Below are positions 13,541-24,461 of a DNA stretch of 64,000 bases, piece after piece; the first letter of the stretch is position 1; every line of letters begins with the position of its first letter. The notes under the pieces were generated by a model. It saw nothing but the letters and a program-made list of their open reading frames with translations, was not told where the DNA came from and ran no database searches. This stretch comes from Ailanthus altissimus. Its lineage: Eukaryota > Streptophyta > Magnoliopsida > Sapindales > Simaroubaceae. Made by a program: the position numbers and the translations under genes. Where the stretch lies: positions 7,571,501-7,635,500 of the forward strand of contig OX327703.1 of NCBI GenBank assembly GCA_946807835.1. The letters run 5' to 3'.

Positions 13541-14530
13541 GACTTACCTTCGGAGTGAAGTCCTTCTTAAATCTATGCTAGCACTCATTTGCTGTGTACT
13601 TAGGTTTATAGCATATCTAACATACATCAATTGTGTTTTGCTTTGATGTTTCTTGAGTTTTTCCTCTGCCTTGTGGGATAGCATGTCCAGTATAGTTCCC
13701 AAAGTGGCCACTAGTCTAGTAATGGGCACTTTGTGAGCCTTGAGCACCGTTGTTTTTTGCCTTGCCAAACCAGCCTTTCTTCTGATTCCAGTTGGTTTGA
13801 GTAAAGTTAGCATTAAAATGTGCTAGGCTATCATACATGTCAGTGGCAAGGTTATGCTCAAGCCTATGCTCCTAGTTCAGAAGAAGGGCATAGACATCAG
13901 CCAGAGGTAGTTTGTCAGCCCTTGAGGTGACATTCACAAACACAGGGTAATATTCATTTCCTAGACCACTTAGAATGTAGTCTACAAGTTCATCATCATT
14001 AATAACACACCCTGCACATCTGAGTGACTTAGCCAAGCCTTTCATCTTCATATAATATTGAGTCATACTCATTGATCCTTTCTTGGTGGATTGAATGAGA
14101 TTTTTGAGGTGTATCAGTCTAGCCTTAGACTGTGATGCAAAGAGCTTCTCGAGTGTTGACCAGAGCTCGAGGTCAAACATTCTACCATAGCTCTTAACAT
14201 TGCTTCTGACAGTGAAGAGAGTAACCAAGACATCAAGTTCTGGTCTTGTATCATCCACTTTTGAAAATCTGGGTTTTCTGTGGTTATGACAGTGCTGTCA
14301 TTGTCAATGGTGACAAGTTGTTGTCTTGGGGCTGGTTTACTACCATCAATGAAGGCCAACAAACTATTTTTTATTATGCTGGGAATCACTTGGGATTTCC
14401 ACAACAAGTAATTTGTGTTGGTTAGTTTTATAAGTGCTGAGAAGACAAAGGAATTTCCAGGCATGCTGGTGTATGGGGTAGAAATGGTAGAGTTTGGTGT
14501 GTTTTGGTTTGTTGAAGAACTTGATGCCAT
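13541..14530 (-). pseudogene. Copia gag (frameshift and stops)
   Basis: The Met at 14,530 starts a Ser/Thr/Asn-rich leader, followed by the gag core with LTNTNYLLWKSQVIPSI, the hallmark of copia gag/UBN2 proteins. The frame shifts near 14,200-14,250 into ELWSTLEKLFASQSKARL, which continues through SMTQYYMKMKGLAKSL and DYILSGLG to about 13,872. A TAG stop ends that frame. A degenerate zinc knuckle (ICYKPKYTANEC) lies at about 13,575-13,625, broken by two TAG codons flanking it. The product would be the nucleocapsid protein that packages the element's RNA. Protease follows directly, as in the usual gag-pol order. Confidence 0.88.
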
Positions 14531-14540
14531 TGATCAGTTA

Positions 14541-14553
14541 GCTCTGATACCAA
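14541..14553 (-). promoter_or_regulatory. Primer-binding site, initiator Met-tRNA type
   Basis: TTGGTATCAGAGC on the minus strand lies two bases after the 5' LTR. It is the standard plant copia site for priming reverse transcription. Confidence 0.92.
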
Positions 14554-14555
14554 GT

Positions 14556-15043
14556 TGAATTTTGAGAATGAATGCTCTATAGAGTCTTTTGTGTATATTG
14601 ATCAATGTAACAGTTACTATTTTTGCATTCAATAAGACACCATTTTATATCAATTTACAGAGGGTATTCTGCCATTTTTCAGACATCAAACACTGCCCTA
14701 TAATTTTGGCTTTTCCCTAGTACTCTACATGATCTCTATCGTTGGATGAACCCTTGTTGTACCTTCATCATTAGGATTACTACACATCACTGTTGTCCTT
14801 CCTCCTGAGCTGTGTATGCCAGTCTGTGGTGTCCAGCACTCATCTTTCTGTTTTTACTGGTATTGCTGTCCTTGCTGCTATGGTGTGCAGCACTTATTTT
14901 TCCTGGTACTGCTGTCCTTGCTCCTATTGTTTTGTCCTGTTTCTTCTGGTTTGTTACACTGCCATGTCACCAGTTGATTAGTTGGCAATGGTGCCATGTC
15001 ATCCTCACATTTTGGTGTCTGACTCATCTTCATATTTTTAACA
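14556..15043 (-). repeat. 5' LTR of copia element
   Basis: The 488-bp repeat pairs with 9,664-10,161. It would hold the promoter of the minus-strand transcript. The ORFs at 14,793-15,048 are chance frames within it. Confidence 0.93.
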
Positions 15044-15657
15044 GTTAGTGTACCCTAATTCTATCATCATGATAACAATATCATATTTTTTGAGTTAATC
15101 AATGATAACTCGTATTTTAACTAATCTTGGTGATTTTTTTTTTGTCCTTAAAACTCTAAATTAATTTTTTGTTGTTGTTTGATATTTTTAATTAAAGTTT
15201 ATTGTTTCATACATACAATCTCCCTTTTTCTCCACCGAAATCGTTGCATAAAAATTTAGGATTTGTCTTTTGAAGGGTGGACGATAATTTTTTACGATGG
15301 TTCTTGTCTATTTTTGTGTTGGCTTTATGGTAAATAATGGTGTTGGTGCTGTATAAACAATAGTAGTTGGTGCCTGTGTTTATGTCTTTATAGAAAGAAA
15401 CGATATTTGCTGGTGGTCCCTGTGTTGTTTTGCTAGATTACATGTTTGGTAATTTTGTAATAGACAAATATTATGATAATTTCATAATAATTAAATGTCC
15501 ATGTATTTGTGTTGACAGTCATGTATGTGAATTTATTTATATTTTTGCAATAGTTTTTGTATTGTTGTAGACATGTTGAAAACCATTTAAGGTAAAATTA
15601 TACTTTATTTGGTATATTAACTAAAAACCCATACGTAAATTTTAGTGGTGTTCCTAA
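15044..15657. other. AT-rich spacer between two retrotransposons
   Basis: No gene, repeat partner or motif is supported in these 614 bases. Confidence 0.6.
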
Positions 15658-16198
15658 TGTCACGTCTTAAATATTTTCAAGCAATTACTTGAATATTTGG
15701 CGTATGACAAGACCACCAAGAGGGTATTCGGCCCATGATGTGTTACATGAGTTAAAGCTTCTAAAAGGCCCAATGGAATTGGGTTAAACCCACTTTTAAG
15801 TAGTAGGTGTGGGAGTATTCTAGAAAATGCATATTCCTTGGGATATACTTGTGGTAGGTAGCATTTTTGAAATATTCCTTTGGATATTCTCCACTTTAAA
15901 TGTAGACCATTGGATTAAAGTAAATCCTAGCCGTCTATTGTATATAGCTTTAACTATAAATAGGTGGAGCTCTCATTTGAGAAAGCATCCTCTAAATCCT
16001 CCAAATTGTAGAAATACTCAAGCATTATAATTCTATACCTTTGTAATTCTCTCTTTAATAATAAAATACGAGAGCATTCTCTCAATCACTTGGTGTACTT
16101 TTTCTTCATCTCTTTCTTTGGTTAGTTGGGTCTTGTAGGTTGCTTAGCACTTAAAGAGTGTCTAAGGCCGCGCAGGTTCGAGAAATCAGTCCGTGACA
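15658..16198 (+). repeat. 5' LTR of gypsy element
   Basis: The 541-bp repeat shares most of its length with 18,727-19,211. It has about 56 extra bases near its 3' end (about 16,132-16,187) that the right LTR lacks. A TATA-like TATAAATAGGTGGAG at about 15,955 and an AATAAAATA signal at about 16,058 mark the likely promoter and poly(A) region. Confidence 0.92.
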
Positions 16199-16200
16199 AG

Positions 16201-16214
16201 TGGTATCAGAGCGG
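16201..16214 (+). promoter_or_regulatory. Primer-binding site, Met-tRNA type
   Basis: TGGTATCAGAGCGG lies two bases after the left LTR. Confidence 0.92.
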
Positions 16215-16225
16215 GTTCAAAGAAG

Positions 16226-17840
16226 ATGGTGAAAGAAGTTGTTGAAACATCCAAGATTATCGAAGGGAAGGGTAGAGACCCCAAAGTTAGGAGACATGGG
16301 AGTATTTTACTAGAAAAGTTCGTTGATCCGAACCATGAACTAGGAGACATGGTTATGAAGCTCGGTGGTGCTGTGAGCAAAGCGACGGATCACCTTGGGG
16401 AGTTGGAAGAGCGAGTCAAGAATCTCGAGGTAAGCCTTGATACTCAAGGGGACGAGTTGCGCTCCCTCATCGAAAGCTCCATATATGAGTATGCTGATAA
16501 GCAATGGGACTAGATCAAGGCTTTTTAGGAGAAGGTCTACAACACTATGGACAAAGTTCAAGCCCAAGTAGAAGAGCTACGAAAAGGGTTTGAAGATGTC
16601 AAGGAGAATGTGGTGTTGTGCAAGCGAGCGGTTGCTAATGGCGTAACTACTCAAAGCGTGGTGGCTGCACCAAGGGTTGAAGCCCCTAAATCAAAGGAGT
16701 TTAGCGGCAGATGGGACGCCAAAGAGCTCGATAACTTTTTTTGGCAAATGGAGAGGTATTTTGACGCGATGGGCGTGCGGGATGAATATAAGGTAAGTAC
16801 CACAACTTTATACCTTTCCGATCATGCAATTCTGTGGTGGCGTTGGAAAAGCGAGGAGATTCGCAAGGGTACCTGCACCATAGACACATGGAAAGAATTG
16901 CAACGGGAGTTAAAACGCCAATTCTATCCGAAAAATATGGCGTACGACACTCGCAAATAGTTGAAGGAGTTGAAACAAACGAAGTCCATTAAGGAGTACG
17001 TTGAGGAGTACTCTTTATTGATGCTGCAAATCCGCAACATGACCGATGAGGACTTCTTGTTCAATTTTTTGGACGGGTTGCAAACGTGGGCTGCCAATGA
17101 GTTGAAGTGGCGTGGAGTGTAGAATATATCCGATGCTCTTACAATGGCAGAGATGTTCATGGATTACCGCAAGGGAGATTCGGGTAAGCTCAAGAATTCT
17201 AAACCCAATCACAGCAAGGGTGGGGAAGCCAATGAGTTTCAACCTCCGAAGAGCAAGGAGGAGAAAGGCAAATTGCCTAAGTGGAAGGAGCAGAAACGCA
17301 ATGGCCATAGGGGTAATGATCCAAAATCGAACTGTTTTCTTTGCGACGAGGATCATTGGGTGAAGGACTGTCCGAAGAAGAAGGTTTTCAATGCAATGTA
17401 CGAGGCACAAGAAGAGGGCGAACAGAGCCGCATGGGTCGTATGCAGCTGTTCAATTCTCTCAAAGCCAAGTGGCGTGCAGACGCGCCAACGGGGACGACG
17501 CTCATGTACATTGAAGCCTATGTCAATTGCATCAAGACTCAAGTGTTGGTTGATACGGGAGCTACGCACAACTTTATTAAGCATGCAGAAGCGGAACGCT
17601 TGTGCCATTATATAGAGAAATGTGAGGGATACTTCAAGTCCGTGAATGCAAGAGCCAAGCCACTAGGTGGGGTGGTTCGTGGAGCTGAAATTCACCTAGG
17701 CAAATGACACGGTGAGGTAAATTTCTCAGTAGCACCTCTCAATAATTTTGACGTAGTGCTAGGTATGGAGTTCTTGCGGTAGTATAATGTGGTGTTACTT
17801 CCTCAATACAACTATATGTGTATTTTACATGGAGGACCTT
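16226..17840 (+). pseudogene. Gypsy gag-protease (several stops)
   Basis: The likely start is ATG 16,226 (MVKEVVETSK). A coiled N-terminus precedes the retrotransposon gag domain, with FSGRWDAKELDNFFWQME and LYLSDHAILWWRW at about 16,700-16,850 and the basic QREL.RQFYP region at about 16,905. A zinc knuckle CFLCDEDHWVKDCPKK lies at about 17,334-17,382. The aspartic protease shows VLVDTGATHNFI at about 17,540-17,580, so the DTG triad is intact. TAG or TGA stops at about 16,511, 16,528, 16,958, 17,120, 17,705 and 17,780 break the frame. Intact, this part would form the particle and process the polyprotein. A 197-residue antisense frame (17,015-17,608) is a shadow. Confidence 0.9.
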
Positions 17841-18001
17841 GAATGATATCGACGGTAGACATGCCCAAGGGTGGGCAATCCAAGCTAAATACCAAAGTCC
17901 TTTTCGCAATGCAACTAAGGGAAGATGTTGAGCACAAATGAAGGTTACATTTAGCCTCAACAACGGGGATGGATTATGCGGTATAATGGGGCAAGTATGA
18001 A

Positions 18002-18720
18002 ATGCCGAAGGTGGTTGCGAAAGTGCTCAGGGAGCACAATGGGGTCAAGCCGACTGCCTTACCGAGAGAACCGCCTTCAAGAGGAGTAATTGAGGATAAG
18101 TTGGAGCTTGCGATTACGCTTCCAACTATGGTGCTGACGCCTCCATCAGAGATAAGAGAGTTGCAGGGGCAGCTTAAGGAGTTGTTAGGTGCGGGTGTCA
18201 TCCAAAAATCAAAGGTGTCACATAATGTGCATTTGCAACACAAGGAGTAGGTCAAAGATAAGCAGCGGCGTGTCAAGTATAGTGCGGGGGACTTGGTGAT
18301 AGAGATGATACTTCCAATACAATAAACGTCAACACGCCCACTTTACAAGAGCCTTGATCGTAGGGATGAGGGGCCAAGGTTTATTGCCAAGAGAGTTGGC
18401 AATGTCTCATATAAGGTGGGGTTACCTTCGAGACAGCAGCAGTGGCTACATCAAGTGTATTCTGCAAGCTATTGGAGGCAGTACCGTGGAGGTACGGGAG
18501 GTGTAAAATTTGAGCCACATAATCGAAAACCTTTGGGGATTTCCACACGCCATGACAAAGGTGAGAAACTCAGGACGAGCCTTGAGTACTTTGTTGAGTG
18601 AAAAGGGTTGTCCAATGGGAGAGTACGCTCGGGACACAAGAGTTTACAGTCAGAATTTAAAGAACGGGGTGCGCAAGTTTCAGCGAAGACGCGACGAGGG
18701 CGTTGCGTGAATTTGGTGGG
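18002..18720 (+). pseudogene. Gypsy pol remnant: reverse transcriptase start fused to integrase C-terminus and chromodomain
   Basis: The N-terminal part (18,002-18,215) contains LPREPPSRGVIEDK and LKELLGAGVIQKSK, the lead-in to a gypsy reverse transcriptase. After about 18,215-18,235 the text becomes VKDKQRRVKYSAGDLV and KSLDRRDEGPRFIAKRVGNV, the C-terminal part of a gypsy integrase. LEYFVE*KGL near 18,585 matches the chromodomain core (normally YFVKWKGL, so the stop replaces W). More than 2 kb of polymerase and integrase sequence is absent at the junction. It makes no functional enzyme. Confidence 0.85.
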
Positions 18721-18726
18721 GGAGAA
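18715..18726 (+). promoter_or_regulatory. Polypurine tract of gypsy element
   Basis: GGTGGGGGAGAA directly precedes the right LTR. Confidence 0.85.
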
Positions 18727-19211
18727 TGTCACGTCCTAAATATTCTCAAGCAATTACTTGAACATTTGGTACATGACAAGACCACCAATAGGGTATTTGG
18801 CCTATGATGTGTTACATGGGTTGAAGCTTCTAGAAGGCTCAATGGTGTTGGGTTAAACCCACTTTTGAGTGGTAAGTGGGGAGTATTCTAGAAAAGGCAT
18901 ATTCTTTGGGATATACTTGTGGTTGGTAGCATCTTTGGAATATTCCTTTGGATATTCTCCACTTTAGATGTAGACCATTGGATTAGAGTGAATCCTAGCC
19001 GTCCATTATATATAGCTTTAGTTATAAATAGGTGGAGTTCTCATTTGAGAAAACATCCTCAAAATTCTCCAAATTATAGAAATACTCAAGCATTGTAATT
19101 CTATACTTTTGTAATTCTCTCTTTAGTAATAAAATACAAGAGCATTCTCTCAAACACTTGGTGTGCTTCTTCTTTATCTCTTTCTTTGGTTAGTTGGGTC
19201 AGTCCGTGACA
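18727..19211 (+). repeat. 3' LTR of gypsy element
   Basis: The 485-bp partner of 15,658-16,198 is shorter by one block of about 56 bases just before its terminal AGTCCGTGACA. Confidence 0.92.
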
Positions 19212-20100
19212 CTAGTTTGGCACTAGATTGGTCTATACTTGGGAAAATAATAGAGTTGTACTAAGTACAATCATATATAGTAATGTGATTCCAATTAATA
19301 TTCTCTACCCAAAATTAGAATGGTCTTAAATGTAATGGTTTTAGTTGCATGATGTGTATTATTCTTGACTATCAGCCTTTCCTCTATCACATAGGTTGTA
19401 TTTTGGCTTCAAGATATATATTACTTTTGGGAGAAAATAACTTATTAGGTTGTTCAAGACTTAATTCGATAATCTATAATGGATATTGTGTTGCTAATAC
19501 AGCTTTGTCTTTGCTTAATAATCACTACAATGATAAATTTGTCAAGTGCTCTGATTTACACTATTATGAAAACTTGTTTAAAGTGTAAATTTTATGTGTT
19601 TGTTTTGCTTAGATATCTTCATGTTGTTTAACATATTTTAATGTATCATGTTGCATACTTTTTGACAACAGAAAGGAAAATCTTTGTGAGCACCAAATGC
19701 AAAATAGAGTATCCCATTTCTAGAGCCAAGTAACTCATTGAATATGCATATGTCATGTGGTTGTTTTATAGCGTTAACAATATGTTGTATTTTTTTTTGT
19801 ATATTTTAATTTTATTCTTGATATGGATAAATCTTAGATATCACGTGATAGAATATCCAACGAAAATGAGCAAAAAATTTCTCGAAATTTACAATATCAC
19901 ATTCAGATAATCCTATTTTGATAAGATGTCCTTATATTAAATATCTTAATATTAAGATTTTGATTCCCCATGAAGTTAAAGATCATCTATTTGCATTTGG
20001 TACTTATGAAAATTATAAGACTAGGTTTTGGCATGTGAAGAATTAATATCTCAAAGAAAATATAGAAAATGACTTTGTTGAAGCTATAGAAATGGTGCAT
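19212..20100. other. Non-coding spacer
   Basis: No gene is supported. The ORF 19,349-19,588 has no recognisable domain. The word ATCTTTGTGAGCACCAA at about 19,680 recurs at about 21,185 inside the copia scrap, hinting at a second small scrap of that family. From about 19,950 the sequence may already belong to the CACTA transposase region that follows. Confidence 0.4.
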
Positions 20101-20770
20101 GAAGCATAGACATTAAAATTTTATTGGTGGATCCTACTAACAACTTTTTTGATGGTGTTAATAAACCTTTGTACCCTAATTGCTTTAAATACATAAGTTG
20201 TCTGAGTTGACGCCTAAAATAATACTGAGTGTATTAGGTATGAACTATAAAAAGTACGTGCATGCTCAAGTGATTGTATCTTGTTTATGAAGAATTATGA
20301 GTATGTAAATGAATGCCCTTCTTGTGAAAGTTCAAGGTAGAAGAGTCAATAGAATGATAAGGTTAAGAGAAGAATTAAAATTCTTGCCAAAGTGTTATGG
20401 TATTTTCTAATAATTTCAAGGTTAAGATGTATGTTTCAATCACCATATACTACCAAAAACTTGACATGGCATGCATATAAGAGACAAAAGAATGGTATGT
20501 TTCGTCATTCATCTGACTCCCTCATAGCAGTTTGTTGACCATAAATGGCCTGAATTTGCTTCTAAGAATAGAAACCTTAGACTGACTCTTTTAGTTAATG
20601 GAATTAATCCTTATAGATATCTTAGTAGTACATATAGTTGTTGGCCAGTTATACTTACCAATTATAACCGTTCACCGTGATTGTGTTGAACTGAAAATTC
20701 ATGATGTAGTCTTTGTTGATTTCTGGTCCTCGTCAACTGGGTAACAACATTGATAAATATTATCTGTAAT
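20101..20770 (+). pseudogene. CACTA (En/Spm) TNP2-type transposase fragment
   Basis: Read across frames, this matches the TNP2/Transposase_21 family. The order is VNKPLYPNCFKY (about 20,160), GMNYKKYVHAQ with ECPSCESSR (about 20,240-20,340; family CPNDC and CPKCG..RW), KVLWYF (about 20,390), then NLTWHAYKRQ and MFRHSSDS (about 20,455-20,520). It ends with PEFASKNRNLRLTLLVNGIN and STYSCWPVILTNYN (about 20,550-20,670; family text is N(I/L)RLxLxxDGxNP and YSxWPVxLxxYN, so Asp of DG is Asn here). Several frameshifts and stops exclude function. The enzyme would cut CACTA element ends. No terminal repeats for it were identified nearby. Confidence 0.72.
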
Positions 20771-20989
20771 GGAGGGTATTTACCACATATATTGAAAAAG
20801 GAGAAAAAAGAAGCGGAAGAGAAGGAATAAAATAAAGAATGCTCAAATTAGTAATAACGATTATTATTGGAAGAAGAAATCAATATTTTCTTAACAACCA
20901 TATTGAAAATATTTATGCATTCACCATCAATTAGATGATATGCACATTGAAAACAATTTGTGTGAAAACATTTACAATACTTTGTTAAA

Positions 20990-21990
20990 TATTTAGGTAA
21001 GACTAAAGATAGTATTAATGCAAGGTTTGATCTTTTAAGTCATGTATGCATATAAAGTTGCCTAGCTCACATGCTGAAAGGAAAGATAGATAAGATGGAA
21101 TCTAAATCACAAGTTTGTCTATTTATTGGCTATCTTGAAGAAACAAGATAGAGTATTTTCTTTTATAGTTCTGAAATAAGAAAATCTTTGTGAGCACCAA
21201 TGTAATTTTTCTTGAGGAAAACCATACGAAAGACTTTAAGTCTAGGAGTAAGATAATTCCTAATAAATTATCTGCAAGCTTCAATTTTATGCCTAAGGGA
21301 GGTAACGAGATAGATCCATATCTAGACATAATGACCAATAAAAGCCAATTGTAGAGCATTGTACTTTGTCGTATTGAGAGGACTATTAAATGTCTAGATA
21401 GATACATGCTATTTGATGAGTCTTTTTAGGTAGTCTCTAATAAATATAAACTAGATCACACTAACTACAATGAAGCAATAATTGATATAGATGTAAAGCA
21501 TTAGCGAAAAATTTATGAAATCAAAGATAGGTTTTATTTATTCTAATAAATTTTAGGAACTTGTACAAAAATCTAAAGGGATAAAAACCTATAGATATAA
21601 AGCAATCATGTATTGTAGACTCCACCATAGAGTTGAATATATGGCTACATCAGAAGCTGCAAAAGAGGTTGTATGGCTCTGTAAACTTCTTATAAAGCTT
21701 GAAGTGGTATCTAGTGCTATAATGCACATTGTTTTTTTTATTATGATAATGAGAAAGCTATAACATAGTCTAAGAAACTAAGATACTATAAGACAAAAAG
21801 ATATTGAGAGGGAATATCTTTTGGTACTAGAGTTTGTGTAAAAAGGTGTGATTATGGTATCTAAGATTACATAAGCAAATAGTGTAATAAATCAATTCAT
21901 CAAGTCATTGCCAACAAAAAATTTCAAAACTCATTTCAATAATATGAGAGTTCGACAAATGCCTAACATGCATTGGGCCAAGTGGAGATT
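20990..21990 (+). pseudogene. Ty1/copia pol scrap: integrase C-terminus and RNase H
   Basis: Integrase C-terminal text HMLKGKIDKMESKSQVCLFI and GYLEETR lies at about 21,070-21,150, followed by FFYSSEIRKS and a FLEENHTKDFKSRSKI stretch in another frame (to about 21,260). After a gap, an RNase H domain appears (about 21,605-21,960). Its CIVDST.E...A.SEAAKE.VWL core, YDNE.A and KSLPTK.F.THF.NM end match plant copia RNase H, and the closing MPNMHWAKWRL resembles the usual C-terminus. Most of reverse transcriptase is missing. Many stops are present, and no LTRs were paired. Confidence 0.75.
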
Positions 21991-22647
21991 ATTAGATATT
22001 TTTATGTTATTGGTGTTCTTAATACGTAAATCATATATATTTTGTATTAGTTTCATATACTTAATATATAAATCACATATTTTAATAAGTTTGAATGACC
22101 TTAACTATGAAAAACTAATGAACTTGCATTCATATATTGTATTTTAATAAATTATCATAGAGTAAAATTCATATAAATGGTTATCTCATCACTCATTGTT
22201 GGTTATACATTGTTGGTTATACTTAGGTTTAGGTGCGGTAGTTTTTGGATTCGCCATATTGGCACAAAAATGTAATCTAATGCCGTTTTCATTTTCCTTT
22301 AGAACCAACTCATCAAAATTTCGGAAATGTTTAATTTTTTGTTCCTAAAAGTCAAAAGCGTTCATTAATTTATTAGAAAGGAGGAAAAAAAACACCTTCA
22401 TCAAACAAAATTTATTTTGATGTATATAATTTATTTATTTCAAGATGAAGGCATCAATATCTCTTATCTAAGGAACTATAGCTAATAAAAACACATGATT
22501 GTGTCTTTTTATCACACTTTGTGTTTGTTGTAATTTCTTAAATAAGGAAAACACCAAAAACCAACAACATCTTTATAAAGAGCTGAACAGTCAAAGGAAA
22601 GAGTAGGGCTTTAATTTCTTTCAAAACCTTATTAATTTTTCAGGGCT
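21991..22647. other. Non-coding spacer
   Basis: No gene is supported. The ORF 21,908-22,147 overlaps the end of the copia RNase H scrap and has no own motif. The rest is AT-rich and unique in the window. Confidence 0.55.
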
Positions 22648-24461
22648 TTACTTAATTTCTCTTAAGCATACACAAGCCCGTTTAACGTCATAATCGAGTA
22701 CTCTACAACAAATAATATTTTTTATTTCTTGTAAAGAAGAATCTGAAAAGGTGATCCCAGAAATAGGGATAGCTAAAAAATCACGAGCCATCCTTGCAAG
22801 TGTAGGAAAAAATGGAGTGTAAGCATACCACCAAGCTAGTAAGTTAAACTCTTGAACCCGAGGAAGAGTAGGCTCGTTTAAATAGCGGTCGAGTTCTAAT
22901 TTTGATGAAGCAATAATATCATCATCAACAACTTCGAATGAAGATGTGAATGGCCTCCCCATGTCGTGAAGTATCTTATATGAAGTAAAAAATGTAGCAT
23001 CACCAGAGTTAGAGCTTTTTGCATATTCATTGAAAATAGTTGTCAGATCAACCTTGATATTGTTAAGGTGTCCATCAGCTTCATTGCCGTAAATCTCCTT
23101 GTACCATTTCTCTACCATTACCATTTTGAACCGCGGGTCCAGAACTGCTGCAATGACCAATACCAAGTTGTATTTGCTCCAATAATCGTCAACAAATTTC
23201 TTTAGCACACGTGATGTCAGTTTGCTAACATTATGACAAGATTCACTTCTTCCCACAGAAGCAATTTCATATGCAAGTCACAGAACATGGGGAAATACAC
23301 ATTTGGAGTAGAATACTTGCTGGAAGACAAGCTTCGAGCGACATCGTTTAATAGTTTCAAATGCTCGCAAGTGATAGTTGCCTCATCCCATTGCTCCTTT
23401 GTTAAATTTATTGACTTGAAGTCAGGATCAATCTGCTCTAGCTCACAAAATGCTTCTTTAAAATCCACTGCAATCTCAAAATCATTGAACTCGAGAATCC
23501 ATCCTGCAGGAAGGCATTGTGAAGGCACTTTCTTGCCCATGGATTTAGCATTTTCTACGGCAATTTGAAATTTGCGTTTATTTGATGGCGTCCTATGGAC
23601 ATAATGAAGACATTGCCTCATCCCTTTAACTGCATGAAATGCCCAGTTTGATATATGATAAATGAAAGATTGAAGAATATTCACTAAGCCACCAACATGA
23701 TATAGCTGCCCACCAAAAGGAAGCGCACCTCGTTTACTGACCCAGCTGTTTAACTCTCCGATCTCTACATGATCATCATCATCAGTGACTATACAGCAAA
23801 TATTCCTATCGATATTCCACTCCAAACATAGATCTTTCAAAGTTGCAATGAAAATGTCAAATTTATCTCTGCCTTCTAGCCAACTAAGAATCCTCCACTT
23901 GGGCTCCCAATTATCATCAATAAAATGTACCATCAAGATACACCAATCCCAAATCCACCCAGTTCTTAAACTAAAACGACATGAGAGTTTATTGAGAAAT
24001 CTGCAGAGTTTTTCCTTCTCTTCTTCATAAACTTGGAGTATATCAACCTTTTTGGAAATTATTACGGATAGATCCCCATGCTCATCAGGAGCAGCATCTT
24101 CTCCTGCGCCGAAGCTGTATTTGATCAGATCAATCACAGATTTTCTTTTAATAAAGTCCGGAGAAGTTAATTCACTCGTTTCGATTGATTTTTCCGCATC
24201 TGCGCCTCCTTTTTTCTTATGTCTACATCTCTCTAAATGATTTTTCAGATGGGTGGTTCCCTTTTTGCTTGAACCATCAAACTCTTTCTTACAGTGTATA
24301 CATACAGCCCATTCCTTCCCATCTTCTCCTTTATACTTTGTGAACTCATCCCAAACCTTTAACCTCAACTTTCTGCGTTTGTTATATGCTTTCTCCACAT
24401 TTTTGTTCGCTATCTCATTTTTCTCTCGACTTTCATTTTGCTCTCTAACCTCAATGATTTT
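22648..24461 (-). pseudogene. hAT-family transposase-like gene (RICESLEEPER/DAYSLEEPER type), frameshifted
   Basis: The BED zinc finger is at the N-terminus (KVWDEFTKY, CIHCKKEF, HLKNHLERC; about 24,220-24,350). A degenerate RNase-H-like hAT core follows. Next come DUF4413 (YNLVLVIAAVLDPRFKM, about 23,130) and the C-terminal dimerisation domain (ELDRYLNEPTLPRVQEFNLL.WW..., FPTLARMARDFLAIP, about 22,760-22,900). The frame changes once near 23,250, between FCDLHMKLLLW and GRSESCHNVSK. The family block usually read as CxxHxLNL is GGLVNILQSF, and the usual RWNSTY block is PAGWILEFND. A likely intron acceptor (TGTTGTCAG, 24,464) precedes KIIEVREQ, so a first exon may lie upstream; I could not find it. 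It is either a decayed transposase or a decayed domesticated relative. Confidence 0.8.

Larger units (their letters stand above)
9664..15043 (-). mobile_element. Near-complete Ty1/copia retrotransposon (RE1/RE2-like), inactivated
   Basis: This 5.38-kb element reads on the minus strand. Its two LTRs (498 and 488 bp) share TG...CA ends; on the element strand each begins TGTTGAAAATATGAAG. A primer-binding site matching initiator Met-tRNA follows the 5' LTR at 14,541-14,553, and a polypurine tract precedes the 3' LTR. Gag, zinc knuckle, protease, integrase, reverse transcriptase and RNase H follow in copia order. The LTRs differ at about two dozen positions by eye plus one 10-bp indel, so the insertion is not recent. 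No clean 5-bp target-site duplication is visible (AAAGT on the left, GTTAG on the right). Confidence 0.93.
15658..19211 (+). mobile_element. Ty3/gypsy chromovirus with internal deletion
   Basis: Two LTRs (541 and 485 bp) begin TGTCACG and end CGTGACA. A Met-tRNA primer-binding site follows the left LTR and a GGTGGGGGAGAA polypurine tract precedes the right one. Only 2.5 kb lies between the LTRs: gag and protease are present, then the start of reverse transcriptase is joined to the integrase C-terminus and a chromodomain-like tail. Reverse transcriptase, RNase H and the integrase core are missing. Flanks read CTAA on the left and CTAG on the right, at best an imperfect target-site duplication. 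Confidence 0.9.

Noticed and set aside
14541..14553. tRNA-like word TGGTATCAGAGC (also 16,201)
   Set aside because: Primer-binding sites next to LTRs, not tRNA genes; no cloverleaf around them.
17015..17608. 197-residue minus-strand frame
   Set aside because: Antisense shadow of gypsy gag-protease, which has clear motifs on the plus strand.
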